From DAOUMF01 sp034411955 (GTDB taxonomy: Bacteria; Chloroflexota; Dehalococcoidia; SM23-28-2; RBG-16-64-32), in assembly GCA_034411955.1 (NCBI GenBank), contig DAOUMF010000043.1:1-27470 (forward strand): 27,470 nucleotides of DNA, in the 5' to 3' direction. This document shows positions 1 through 7,222 of the stretch, piece by piece. Position 1 is the first letter of the stretch, and each line of letters starts with the position of its first letter. The notes under the pieces were generated by a model, which was not told the origin of the DNA, did no database searches, and was given only the letters and a program-made list of their open reading frames with translations. The position numbers and the translations under genes were made by a program.

Positions 1-1128
1 GCGTTGGCGAACATCACTATCTATGACTTCGACGGCAATCCCCTGGCCTCCACCTTCGCTCGACCGGGCGACACCTCGGCTGACGAGGCGCGGTTGGACG
101 TTGCTGGTGAAGTCCTCGACGACGTCACCCAGAGAGGGGCAACCGTCCGCGAGCACCGCACCTTATGGGGGCGTGGCTACGATCTCATATACGGTCGGCT
201 GGAGGTCCGGAACCAGGCAGTCGGCCTCTATTCGGTTGGCCTTCCCACCGATTTCATCTTCAGTGCAGGAGCCACGACGCGTACACAGATCGCTGTGCTT
301 ATGGGAGTGGCGATGGCCACCGTCCTCGGTATAGGGCTGTACGTGGCCCGCCGCTTGACTCAACCGATACTCCGGCTCGTTCACACCGCCCGCCTCGTGA
401 CGTCCGGTGACCTGACCGCACGGAGCGGAGTGCAGACCAGTGATGAGATCGGTACCCTGGCATCTTCCTTCGATGAGATGACGGGCAAGCTACAGCGCCA
501 GCACCTGGCGACCATAAAGGCTCTGGCCTCCGCTATCGACGCCAGGGATCCCTATACTCTGGGCCACTCGGTGCGGGTCGCGCAGCTCGCCGTCACGCTC
601 GGCCGTCATCTGGAAATGGACGCGAAGACCCTGGCTCAGATCGAAATTGGGGGCTACCTCCACGATGTCGGCAAGATCGGCATTCGCGATGCCATCCTGT
701 TGAAGCCCGGCACACTCACTCCAGAGGAGCGCCGAGTCATCGAGGAGCACCCCCGCATCGGACTGGCCATCCTGGATCCGATAAACTTTCCGAAGGTGGT
801 AGTAGACCTCGTGGAGAACCATCACGAGCGCCTCGATGGCAGTGGCTATCCTCACGGCGTACGGGATGAACAGATCTCCATTATCGCCCGCATCGCCGCC
901 GTGGCTGACGTATACGACGCCGTGACCAGCGAGCGGCCGTACGGCGGCCCCATGACGGTCGAGCAGGCGCTGGCTCTGCTCCGGTCGCAGGCTGGCAGCC
1001 TTCTCGATCCTTCTGTCGTGGAGGCGATGGTGGCGGTCCAGCCTGAGTGGGAGCACCGACGCGCCAGCGAGCCAGAGCTGAGGGGCTTCAAACTCCCCGG
1101 ACTAGACACCCAGAAGGTAACGGCCTAG
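1..1128 (+). CDS. HAMP / HD-GYP domain signalling protein (5' truncated)
   Basis: Probable membrane-bound cyclic-di-GMP phosphodiesterase. The reading frame is open from base 1, and the TTG at 4 is probably not the true start, because the extracellular sensor domain lacks its first membrane helix. Numbering from that TTG: partial sensor domain 1-92, one membrane helix about 95-113, HAMP linker about 113-166, then an HD-GYP domain about 170-345. The domain shows the HD metal pair at H220-D221 in a LHDVGKIG context and GSGYP around 279-283; NHH follows the expected spacing. HD-GYP domains hydrolyse c-di-GMP with a di-iron or similar metal centre. It ends 2 bases before the next gene, which also carries an N-terminal membrane helix, so the two are probably co-transcribed. 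Activity towards c-di-GMP is inferred from the family. Confidence 0.9.
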   Translation, partial: ALANITIYDFDGNPLASTFARPGDTSADEARLDVAGEVLDDVTQRGATVREHRTLWGRGYDLIYGRLEVRNQAVGLYSVGLPTDFIFSAGATTRTQIAVLMGVAMATVLGIGLYVARRLTQPILRLVHTARLVTSGDLTARSGVQTSDEIGTLASSFDEMTGKLQRQHLATIKALASAIDARDPYTLGHSVRVAQLAVTLGRHLEMDAKTLAQIEIGGYLHDVGKIGIRDAILLKPGTLTPEERRVIEEHPRIGLAILDPINFPKVVVDLVENHHERLDGSGYPHGVRDEQISIIARIAAVADVYDAVTSERPYGGPMTVEQALALLRSQAGSLLDPSVVEAMVAVQPEWEHRRASEPELRGFKLPGLDTQKVTA

Positions 1129-1130
1129 GT

Positions 1131-2162
1131 ATGCGCGCTGCCCTTCCTCTGACGCTCATCATCGTGTCGCTCATAGTGATATCAGTAATCCTGACGAGTG
1201 TGACGACAACATTTGCGCTGGCCCGCGCCCAGGTTCAACATCTGGATGCCGACTTGGCTTCCGTCATTCGAGCAGACTACGGGGCTGATCCGAAGGGAAC
1301 AAGGTTGGCTCCCCTTGACGAGCGCATCATCGAAGCCGTCCGCCAAGATGAGGCCAGGCTACGAGGGGAAGGATCGGATATCGAAATCGTGCCCGCATTC
1401 CGGGCGAACGCGCCTGGCAGCATCGTGGTCGATGAGGGCCCAGGGGACACGCCGACTCCATCGTCTTCGTTGACCCCCACGCCAGGCACTACGCCCCCTT
1501 CAGGGAGCACGCCGCTGCCAGGAACCGCTCCATCACCGGGCGACACGCCGCTGCCGGGGACCACTCCCGCTCCGGGGCCAGCACCCGGCCCCACTCCCAC
1601 ACCTACCCCCGCACCTGCACCCGCCCCTCCCAGCAGCTTCACGTTCTACCTCCACAACGATCCCAGCCCGCCCACCGGGGACACAGCCTCCCACGCGACT
1701 CTCCCTATGAATACGACCGCACCCACAGCGTCCACCCTCTACAATTACGATACGAACCGGGACGCCTCCCCCGGGTTGGTGATCCAGAAGGGAGGCTTGC
1801 AGGTCTGGCGGGGCCCCGTGCTCGCCTCCGATGTCACGCTCAAGGGCAACGTGACCGTGAACCTCTGGAGCGCGATGAAGGAATTCCAGCAAGGCAAGAA
1901 GGGGCAGGTCACCGTGTACCTGCGTGACTTCGATGGATCCAGCTACACCGAGATCGCCAATGTCCTGGTTAACGACCCCGACTGGCAGCGCGGCTCTTCA
2001 ACCTGGGTTCTCAAGTCGTTCGTGATCGGCGTCGGGTCGTACACCTTGCCCGCCGGACATCGCCTGGAGTTGAAGGTCATTGTCGAGTCGTCCTCTGTTG
2101 ACGATCTGTGGTTCGCCTACGACACAGCCGCGTATCCATCATGGATCACCAACACTGACTAG
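1131..2162 (+). CDS. Membrane-anchored protein with Pro/Thr-rich stalk and C-terminal beta-rich domain
   Basis: Function unknown. I chose ATG 1131 because AGAAGG lies 13 bases upstream and a hydrophobic helix (about residues 4-27) starts immediately after it; the frame is open further upstream but overlaps the HD-GYP gene. After the helix come about 75 soluble residues, then a low-complexity stalk of TP, PG and PAP repeats (about residues 104-168). The last ~175 residues are rich in alternating hydrophobic/Thr/Ser strands and Trp/Tyr, typical of a beta-sandwich exposed on the surface. The C-terminal part resembles domains found on many secreted Chloroflexota and actinobacterial proteins and may be galactose-binding-like; that is an inference from memory of the pattern. 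Adjacent to the HD-GYP gene, it may be a c-di-GMP-controlled surface or adhesion component. Confidence 0.75.
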   Translation: MRAALPLTLIIVSLIVISVILTSVTTTFALARAQVQHLDADLASVIRADYGADPKGTRLAPLDERIIEAVRQDEARLRGEGSDIEIVPAFRANAPGSIVVDEGPGDTPTPSSSLTPTPGTTPPSGSTPLPGTAPSPGDTPLPGTTPAPGPAPGPTPTPTPAPAPAPPSSFTFYLHNDPSPPTGDTASHATLPMNTTAPTASTLYNYDTNRDASPGLVIQKGGLQVWRGPVLASDVTLKGNVTVNLWSAMKEFQQGKKGQVTVYLRDFDGSSYTEIANVLVNDPDWQRGSSTWVLKSFVIGVGSYTLPAGHRLELKVIVESSSVDDLWFAYDTAAYPSWITNTD

Positions 2163-2214
2163 CCGCCTGCGGGGTCGGCCCGGCCCGGGCGCATCGCCTG
2201 AAACACCAGGGACA

Positions 2215-2244
2215 TTGACACCGGCCTCTACGTCTCGCTACACT
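2215..2244 (+). promoter_or_regulatory. Promoter of the T-box/ileS transcript
   Basis: A consensus -35 TTGACA (2215-2220) is separated by 18 bases from TACACT (2239-2244). Transcription would begin near 2251, just before the first T-box stem I landmarks. Confidence 0.7.
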
Positions 2245-2300
2245 GGTTCGCACAACCGAAGAGGAAGGCGAAGACGGAGACGAGTAGGGCGTCGCGCCTG

Positions 2301-2316
2301 CCCGCCGGCAGGCGGG
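2301..2316 (+). repeat. Dispersed repeat, copy 1 (inside T-box stem I)
   Basis: CCCGCCGGCAGGCGGG. The arms CCCGCC/GGCGGG enclose GGCA. It matches the copies at 11455-11470 and 25521-25536 under the consensus CCYGCCGGCAGGCRGG. Confidence 0.6.
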
Positions 2317-2565
2317 GGCCGACCAGCGAGTCCCGAACGGCCCGCCTGGGCGGAGCCGAAGGTGGAAGGGGACACGGAACCAGCGTCCGAAAATCCCTCC
2401 CGAGCCGCCGACCGAACACCCCGGCCTACCGTAGGATGGGCGGGGCCAGTAGGCTCGGACGGAGGCCACCGTTAGCGTAGGCAGGGGCATAAGCCGTACG
2501 GCCGTGTCCTACAGAGAGCTTCCCGCCTGTGGGCGGGGGGAAACAGGGTGGTACCGCGGGCCCAA

Positions 2566-2590
2566 GGCTCGTCCCTACAGGGGACGAGCC
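2566..2590 (+). terminator. T-box terminator hairpin 1
   Basis: Perfect 10-bp stem GGCTCGTCCC / GGGACGAGCC with a TACAG loop, directly after the T-box and followed by TCTTT. It carries the CGTCCC motif common at the 3' end of T-box terminators. The U-run is short. Confidence 0.75.
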
Positions 2591-2607
2591 TCTTTGGATC
2601 ATTGGGA

Positions 2608-2631
2608 GGCCCGTCCCTCAGGGGGCGGGCC
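2608..2631 (+). terminator. Second T-box terminator-like hairpin
   Basis: Stem GGCCCGTCCC / GGGGCGGGCC (10 bp, one G-U pair), near copy of the preceding hairpin, followed only by TTATC. It may be a back-up terminator or a duplicated element; it ends 17 bases before the ileS ribosome binding site. Confidence 0.5.
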
Positions 2632-2660
2632 TTATCAGTTGCCGCGAAGAGGTGAGGGCC

Positions 2661-5600
2661 ATGTTCAAGCCCGTAGATAGCAGAGCCAGCTTCCCGGAGA
2701 TGGAGAAGCGCATCCTCCAGCTCTGGAGGGAGCGCGACGTCTTGCGCAAGAGCATCGAAAGCCGGCCGGAGGACAGGCTGTACATCTTCTACGAGGGGCC
2801 GCCCACGGCCAACGCCCGGCCGGGAGTGCACCACGTCCTCTCGCGGGCATTCAAGGACCTGTTCCCCCGCTACAAGACGATGCGCGGCTATCGCGTGCCG
2901 CGCAAGGCGGGCTGGGACACTCACGGCCTGCCCGTGGAGCTGGAGGTGGAGCGGGAGCTGGGGCTCAAGAGCAAGCTGGAGATCGAGGAGTTCGGGGTGG
3001 AGGAGTTCAACCGCCGCTGCCGCGAGAGCGTCTTCCGCTACGTGCAGGAGTGGGAGGCGCTGACGGAGCGCATCGCCTTCTGGCTGGACATGGAGCACCC
3101 CTACGTCACCTATGACAACGACTACATCGAGAGCGTGTGGTGGATCGTAAAGCAGCTCTGGGATAAGGGCCTCCTCTACCTGGACTACCGCTCGACGCCC
3201 CACTGCCCCCGCTGCGGGACCTCCCTCTCCGACGGCGAGGTGGCCCTGGGCTACCAGGAGGACACGCCGGACCCCTCCATCTATGTCAAGTTCCGGCTGG
3301 GCGCTCAGGACGCCAGCCCTGGGCTTCGCCTCGAAGACGGCGTGCCTACCTACATCCTGGCCTGGACGACGACGCCCTGGACGCTCCCCGGCAACACCGC
3401 CCTGGCCGTGCAGCGTTACGCCGACTATGCCCTGGTTGAGGTGGAGCGGGACGGCCGCCGTGAGCGGCTCATCCTCGTCGACGCGCCTGAGCTACGCTCC
3501 GGCGTCGAGGAGTTCCTGCGGGAGGATTACGAGCGGGTCGAGGAGGTGTCCCGCCTCCAGGGTGATTCGCTGGTGGGACTCCACTACGAGCCGCTGTACG
3601 AGCCCACGTCCTGGGGCCCTTCGACAGGCTCAGGACAGGCTGTGCAGGCGATGTGGTTTGACCCACAGCAAGACGGGCGGCTGGTGACGGTGGAGAGGGG
3701 GCAGGCGGTGGAAGCGGCCTACACCGTCATCGCCGGAGAGTTCGTGTCCCTCAGCGACGGCACCGGCGTGGTGCACATCGCCCCTGCCTTCGGCGGCGAG
3801 GACTTCGAGGTCGGCAAGGAGCTGGGCCTGCTCTTTCTCCAGCCGGTGGACCTGCGGGGCGAGATGATCGGCGGGCCCTGGGCGGGGCAGTTCGTCAAGG
3901 ACGCCGATGAGGCCATCATGGAGGAGTTGACCGAGCGCGGCCTGCTCTTGAGGCGGGACGTCATCCGTCACACCTATCCCTTCTGCTGGCGCTGCGACGC
4001 GCCCCTCCTCTACTACGCCAAGCCCACCTGGTACGTTCGCACGACCGCCGTCAAGGACAGCCTTGTCCAGGGGAACCAGCGTGTCAACTGGTACCCGGAG
4101 CATATCAAGCGGGGCCGCTTCGGCGACTGGCTGGACAACAACGTGGACTGGGCGCTGAGCCGCGAGCGCTACTGGGGGACCCCCTTGCCCATCTGGCAGT
4201 GCGACGCCTGTGGCGCCCAGACCTGCGTCGGCTCGCGGGAGGAACTGCGCGCCGAGGCCGCCGACCCGGCCGCCGCCGACGCCCTGGAGGACCTCCACCG
4301 CCCCTACATCGACCGGATCGAGCTCAGGTGCGGCTGCGGTGGCTCGATGCGCCGGCTGCCGGAGGTGATGGACTGCTGGCTGGACTCTGGGGCCATGCCC
4401 TACGCCCAGTGGCATTACCCGTTCGAGAACCGCGACATCTTCGCCCGTAGCTTCCCCGCCGACTACATCTGCGAGGCGGTGGACCAGACCCGCGGCTGGT
4501 TCTACACCCTGCACGCGGAGGCGGTGCTGCTCCACGCTGCGGGCGCGGCCCCGGAGAACCTCTGCTTCCGCAACGTCATCTGCCTGGGCCACATCCAGGA
4601 CGACACGGGCCGCAAGATGAGCAAGTCCCTGGGCAACGTGGTGGAGCCCATGGTGGTGCTTGACCGCCACGGGGCCGACGCCCTGCGCTGGTACCTGTTC
4701 ACCGCCACCCGGCCGGGCGAGGCTCGCCGCTTCTCCATCGACCTGGTGGGGGAGTCGCTGCGGCGCTTCCTGCTCACCCTGTGGAATACGTACAGCTTCT
4801 TCGTCACCTACGCCAACATCGATCGCTTCGACCCCACCAAGGCGGAGCAGGGGGAGCGTTCCGAGTTGGACCGCTGGGTGCTATCGGAGTTGCACACGCT
4901 GGTGCGGCGGGTGACCGATCACCTGGAGGAGTACGACCCCACCAGCGCTGGCCGGGCCATGCAGGCGTTCGTGGAGGACCTCTCCAACTGGTACGTGCGC
5001 CGCAGCCGCCGCCGCTTCTGGAAATCGGAGTCCGACGCGGACAAGCTGGCCGCCTACCACACCCTGTACGCCTGCCTGGTGACGCTGTGCAAGCTGCTGG
5101 CGCCGTTTACGCCATTCGTAGCTGAGGAGATGTACCAGAACCTCGTGTGCTCAGCGGACAAGACGGCACCGGAGAGCGTGCACCTGGCCGACTGGCCGGA
5201 GAGCGACCTCTCCCTGGTGGACCAGCGGCTCATGGAGGACATGCAAATGGTCAGGGGCATCGTGAGCCTCGGCCGGGCAGCCCGGTCGCGAGATGAAGTC
5301 AAAGTGCGTCAGCCTCGGGAGAAGCTCTTGGTCAGAGTCCAGTCGCCCTCTCAGGCGGAGGCCGTCGACAGGCTACAGGGGCACATCTTGGAAGAGCTGA
5401 ATGTGAAGTCGATTGGGTGTGTAGTGGGTGGTGTCGAAGAGTGGCATCGTGCCTTAGAGGAGCGCCGAACGGCTCTGCAGGGCATCGAATGGGATCGGAG
5501 CTGGAAGGTCAAACAGATGACTCAGGAGGCGAGGATGCCGTCGGGGCAAGTGCAGCATCTCGGTGCTACGACGAACTTGGATGATGGCGTCCCCAAGACC

Positions 5601-5942
5601 AAGATGGACGCGGAGTTTGTGTACGCGTGGAACGATCGTCACGATGTAGCGATGATGCGTGTTATCACGCCGGAGCTGGCCGACGAGGGGCTGGCCCGGG
5701 AACTTGTGCACCGCATCCAGAACCTGCGCAAGGCCGCCGGCTTCGACATCTCGGACCACATCGCCACCTACTACCAGGGACCGCCACGCCTGCGCGCCGT
5801 CCTCGAGAGGCACGGCGACTACGTTCGCCAGGAGACGCTGTCCGAAGAGCTGAGGGAGGGCCCGCCACCCCAGGACGCGCACGGCGAGGAGCAGAGGCTA
5901 GACGGCGAGCCCGTCACTGTGGCCGTCCTGCGCCGCCGCTAG
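2661..5942 (+). CDS. ileS: Isoleucyl-tRNA synthetase, type 2 (IleRS2) with GVHH signature
   Basis: Charges tRNA-Ile with isoleucine; 1093 residues, in the range of the longer eukaryote-like type 2 enzymes (E. coli is about 940). ATG 2661 is chosen for the GAGGTGA site at 2649-2655; the frame extends upstream only into the T-box. Seen: class I HIGH region reads PGVHHV (G55-V56-H57-H58), editing (CP1) region with TTTPWTLPGNTALAV, KMSKS at 652-656, and CxxC pairs in HCPRC and CWRC. Residues about 319-327 (GPSTGSGQA) are encoded by a dispersed repeat inserted in the editing region. The segment at about 5400-5650 is less GC-rich and does not resemble the expected conserved anticodon-binding sequence, although the following NLRKAAGF stretch is normal. 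Regulated by the T-box upstream. The 3' end overlaps the convergent YihY gene by 29 bases. Confidence 0.96.
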   Translation: MFKPVDSRASFPEMEKRILQLWRERDVLRKSIESRPEDRLYIFYEGPPTANARPGVHHVLSRAFKDLFPRYKTMRGYRVPRKAGWDTHGLPVELEVERELGLKSKLEIEEFGVEEFNRRCRESVFRYVQEWEALTERIAFWLDMEHPYVTYDNDYIESVWWIVKQLWDKGLLYLDYRSTPHCPRCGTSLSDGEVALGYQEDTPDPSIYVKFRLGAQDASPGLRLEDGVPTYILAWTTTPWTLPGNTALAVQRYADYALVEVERDGRRERLILVDAPELRSGVEEFLREDYERVEEVSRLQGDSLVGLHYEPLYEPTSWGPSTGSGQAVQAMWFDPQQDGRLVTVERGQAVEAAYTVIAGEFVSLSDGTGVVHIAPAFGGEDFEVGKELGLLFLQPVDLRGEMIGGPWAGQFVKDADEAIMEELTERGLLLRRDVIRHTYPFCWRCDAPLLYYAKPTWYVRTTAVKDSLVQGNQRVNWYPEHIKRGRFGDWLDNNVDWALSRERYWGTPLPIWQCDACGAQTCVGSREELRAEAADPAAADALEDLHRPYIDRIELRCGCGGSMRRLPEVMDCWLDSGAMPYAQWHYPFENRDIFARSFPADYICEAVDQTRGWFYTLHAEAVLLHAAGAAPENLCFRNVICLGHIQDDTGRKMSKSLGNVVEPMVVLDRHGADALRWYLFTATRPGEARRFSIDLVGESLRRFLLTLWNTYSFFVTYANIDRFDPTKAEQGERSELDRWVLSELHTLVRRVTDHLEEYDPTSAGRAMQAFVEDLSNWYVRRSRRRFWKSESDADKLAAYHTLYACLVTLCKLLAPFTPFVAEEMYQNLVCSADKTAPESVHLADWPESDLSLVDQRLMEDMQMVRGIVSLGRAARSRDEVKVRQPREKLLVRVQSPSQAEAVDRLQGHILEELNVKSIGCVVGGVEEWHRALEERRTALQGIEWDRSWKVKQMTQEARMPSGQVQHLGATTNLDDGVPKTKMDAEFVYAWNDRHDVAMMRVITPELADEGLARELVHRIQNLRKAAGFDISDHIATYYQGPPRLRAVLERHGDYVRQETLSEELREGPPPQDAHGEEQRLDGEPVTVAVLRRR
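3617..3641 (+). repeat. Dispersed short repeat embedded in ileS
   Basis: The segment reads CCCTTCGACAGG followed by CTCAGGACAGGCT. It contains the octamer GACAGGCT twice (3623-3630 and 3634-3641). Repeats of the type CCCTTCGACAGGCTCAGG are familiar from many metagenome-derived bacterial genomes, where they recur in and between genes. Here the element is in frame and encodes GPSTGSGQA. Confidence 0.6.
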
Positions 5943-6900
5943 GAGGGCGGGGCTCCTCGTCCTTCCGCTCGTGCACGAACAGACCACGCAGCTTGGCGAG
6001 CACAGTCTCCCGCAGGGGCCTCGCGGGCCCCGCTCGCGCCTCCGCGTAGTCGCCGCGAAGCACGCGGGGGTACTCGGAAGCCACCTCGGCGCCGAGGAGG
6101 AGAATGTTGGCGCTGAGGTAGACCCAGAACAGGAAAGCGGCCACTGCGCCCAGCGAGCCGAAGACCAGATCGTAGTTGCCGAAGTTCTGTAGGTAGAAGG
6201 TGAAGCCCAACTTGGTGGCCTCGAACAGGGCGGCGGCCACCAGCGCCCCCGGCACCGCCTCAAGTGGTCGCACCTTGGTGGCAGGGACGATCCAGTACAT
6301 CACGAAGAACGCCAGGAAGGAGAGGGCGAGCGGGATCAGGAACGAAGTGAGGTCCCACACGAACCCCGCCTGCTCGGCGGCGTCGCCCAGGTGTGGGATG
6401 TCCTCGCTCCTCTCTCGCACCACCCGCATGAAGGCCGTGGCGCCGATGGAGGTCATGAAGAAGAAGCCCATGCCCGCTACCATCGCCAGGTCCAACAGCT
6501 TCTGCTGCACCAGCGGCCGCTGCTGCTCCAGGTCGTACGCCTGGTTGATGGAGCGGCGGATGATGCCGAACATGTTGCTGCCGGACCAGGCCATGCCGAT
6601 GAGTCCGAAGATGCCCAGCGCCCCGCTGCCCACGCCGGCGACGCCACGCACCGCTTCCGTTACGTCGTTCCGGCCCTGATCCTCGCTCAGGGGAATGTTT
6701 TCCAGGATGGCGTCGATGATCTCTTCCTGGAGGTCGCTGTTCTGAAGGAACAGGCCCAACACGCCGATGAGGAAGATGAGCAAGGGGAAGAGGGAGAACA
6801 GCACGTAGTAGGAGATGGCCGCGGCCATCTGGGTACAGTTGTCTGCGAAGAACTCCTCCACCGAGCGGCGACCCAGGGTGAGGAGGAATCGCACCCGCAT
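5914..6900 (-). CDS. YihY/BrkB family inner-membrane protein (UPF0761)
   Basis: Polytopic membrane protein of the YihY family, once annotated as RNase BN; its cellular role is not established. About six hydrophobic segments are visible, starting with the conserved AAAISYYVLFSLFPLLIFLIG stretch. ATG 6900 is used here; GTG 6894 has the better placed site (GGAGG eight bases upstream) and GTG 6942 gives 14 more residues but lacks any ribosome binding site and would translate through a terminator-like hairpin. The C-terminal ~40 residues are charged and Pro-rich, likely cytoplasmic. It converges on ileS with a 29-base overlap. Family assignment is firm, function is not. Confidence 0.9.
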   Translation of the reverse strand: MRVRFLLTLGRRSVEEFFADNCTQMAAAISYYVLFSLFPLLIFLIGVLGLFLQNSDLQEEIIDAILENIPLSEDQGRNDVTEAVRGVAGVGSGALGIFGLIGMAWSGSNMFGIIRRSINQAYDLEQQRPLVQQKLLDLAMVAGMGFFFMTSIGATAFMRVVRERSEDIPHLGDAAEQAGFVWDLTSFLIPLALSFLAFFVMYWIVPATKVRPLEAVPGALVAAALFEATKLGFTFYLQNFGNYDLVFGSLGAVAAFLFWVYLSANILLLGAEVASEYPRVLRGDYAEARAGPARPLRETVLAKLRGLFVHERKDEEPRPPSGGAGRPQ

Positions 6901-6907
6901 CACCTCC

Positions 6908-6937
6908 GAAAAAGGAAGCCCGAGCTTTCCCGGGCTT
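6908..6937 (-). terminator. Terminator-like hairpin in the YihY leader (possible attenuator)
   Basis: On the minus strand AAGCCCG (6937-6931) pairs with CGGGCTT (6922-6916) and is followed by CC and five T residues (6913-6909). It stands just upstream of the GGAGG site of the YihY gene with no upstream minus-strand gene to terminate, so it could attenuate YihY transcription. Confidence 0.45.
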
Positions 6938-6942
6938 TCCAC

Positions 6943-7179
6943 TCAGCATATCGGAAGCGACCAGAGGCGTCAAAACAGGCCGCGCCGAGATGGCGTTCCA
7001 CCAACTCGTGCGCTTATGACCACCGCCACGCCCTGAAGGCTGCGGCCGCGTTTCTCATCCCAATGCGCGAACGGGCGGATCGCAGGCCGCGCCCGGCGCT
7101 CGGCTAGTCAGGACCCGTGAGACAATGAGTCAGCGCGTGGGAAAAGTGGGAATCGGAGGCTCCGTCACTGGGGCAGGGG
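6943..7179. other. Divergent intergenic region between YihY and HTH-PASTA genes
   Basis: About 240 bases without a supported gene, tRNA or clear repeat. The YihY promoter should lie here, but I could not pick one out with confidence. Confidence 0.5.
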
Positions 7180-7210
7180 TTGACGCTCCCTTATGGCGCT
7201 CACGTATACT
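7180..7210 (+). promoter_or_regulatory. Promoter of the HTH-PASTA gene
   Basis: TTGACG (7180-7185), 19-base spacer, TATACT (7205-7210). Transcription should start near 7217, which places the upstream ATG 7193 inside the promoter and makes the mRNA nearly leaderless. Confidence 0.6.
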
Positions 7211-7222
7211 CAAGCCGTGCAG

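Larger units (their letters stand above)
2251..2640 (+). promoter_or_regulatory. T-box riboswitch (tRNA-Ile sensing) upstream of ileS
   Basis: The 15-base T-box antiterminator signature AGGGTGGTACCGCGG is at 2545-2559; its TGGT bulge pairs with the NCCA end of uncharged tRNA. Stem I landmarks are visible: GAGTAG (2282-2287, S-turn side) and AGCGAG (2325-2330, distal loop). GAAAATC at 2389-2395 is the candidate specifier region, with an ATC isoleucine codon at 2393-2395, which fits the downstream gene. Two strong hairpins follow the T-box. Family knowledge predicts readthrough when tRNA-Ile is uncharged. The exact specifier assignment is uncertain because it was not folded. A dispersed repeat copy (2301-2316) lies inside stem I. 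Confidence 0.93.

Noticed and set aside
1443..1640. Repetitive CACCGG/CCGGGC-rich tract as a CRISPR or tandem-repeat array
   Set aside because: It is the codon-degenerate Pro/Thr-rich stalk of a protein; there are no constant repeats with unique spacers.
3630..4670. 346-codon minus-strand ORF
   Set aside because: Lies entirely within ileS, whose motifs are unambiguous.
6943..7179. Possible tRNA or small RNA gene in the divergent gap
   Set aside because: No T-loop GTTCRA box, cloverleaf or strong terminator visible.
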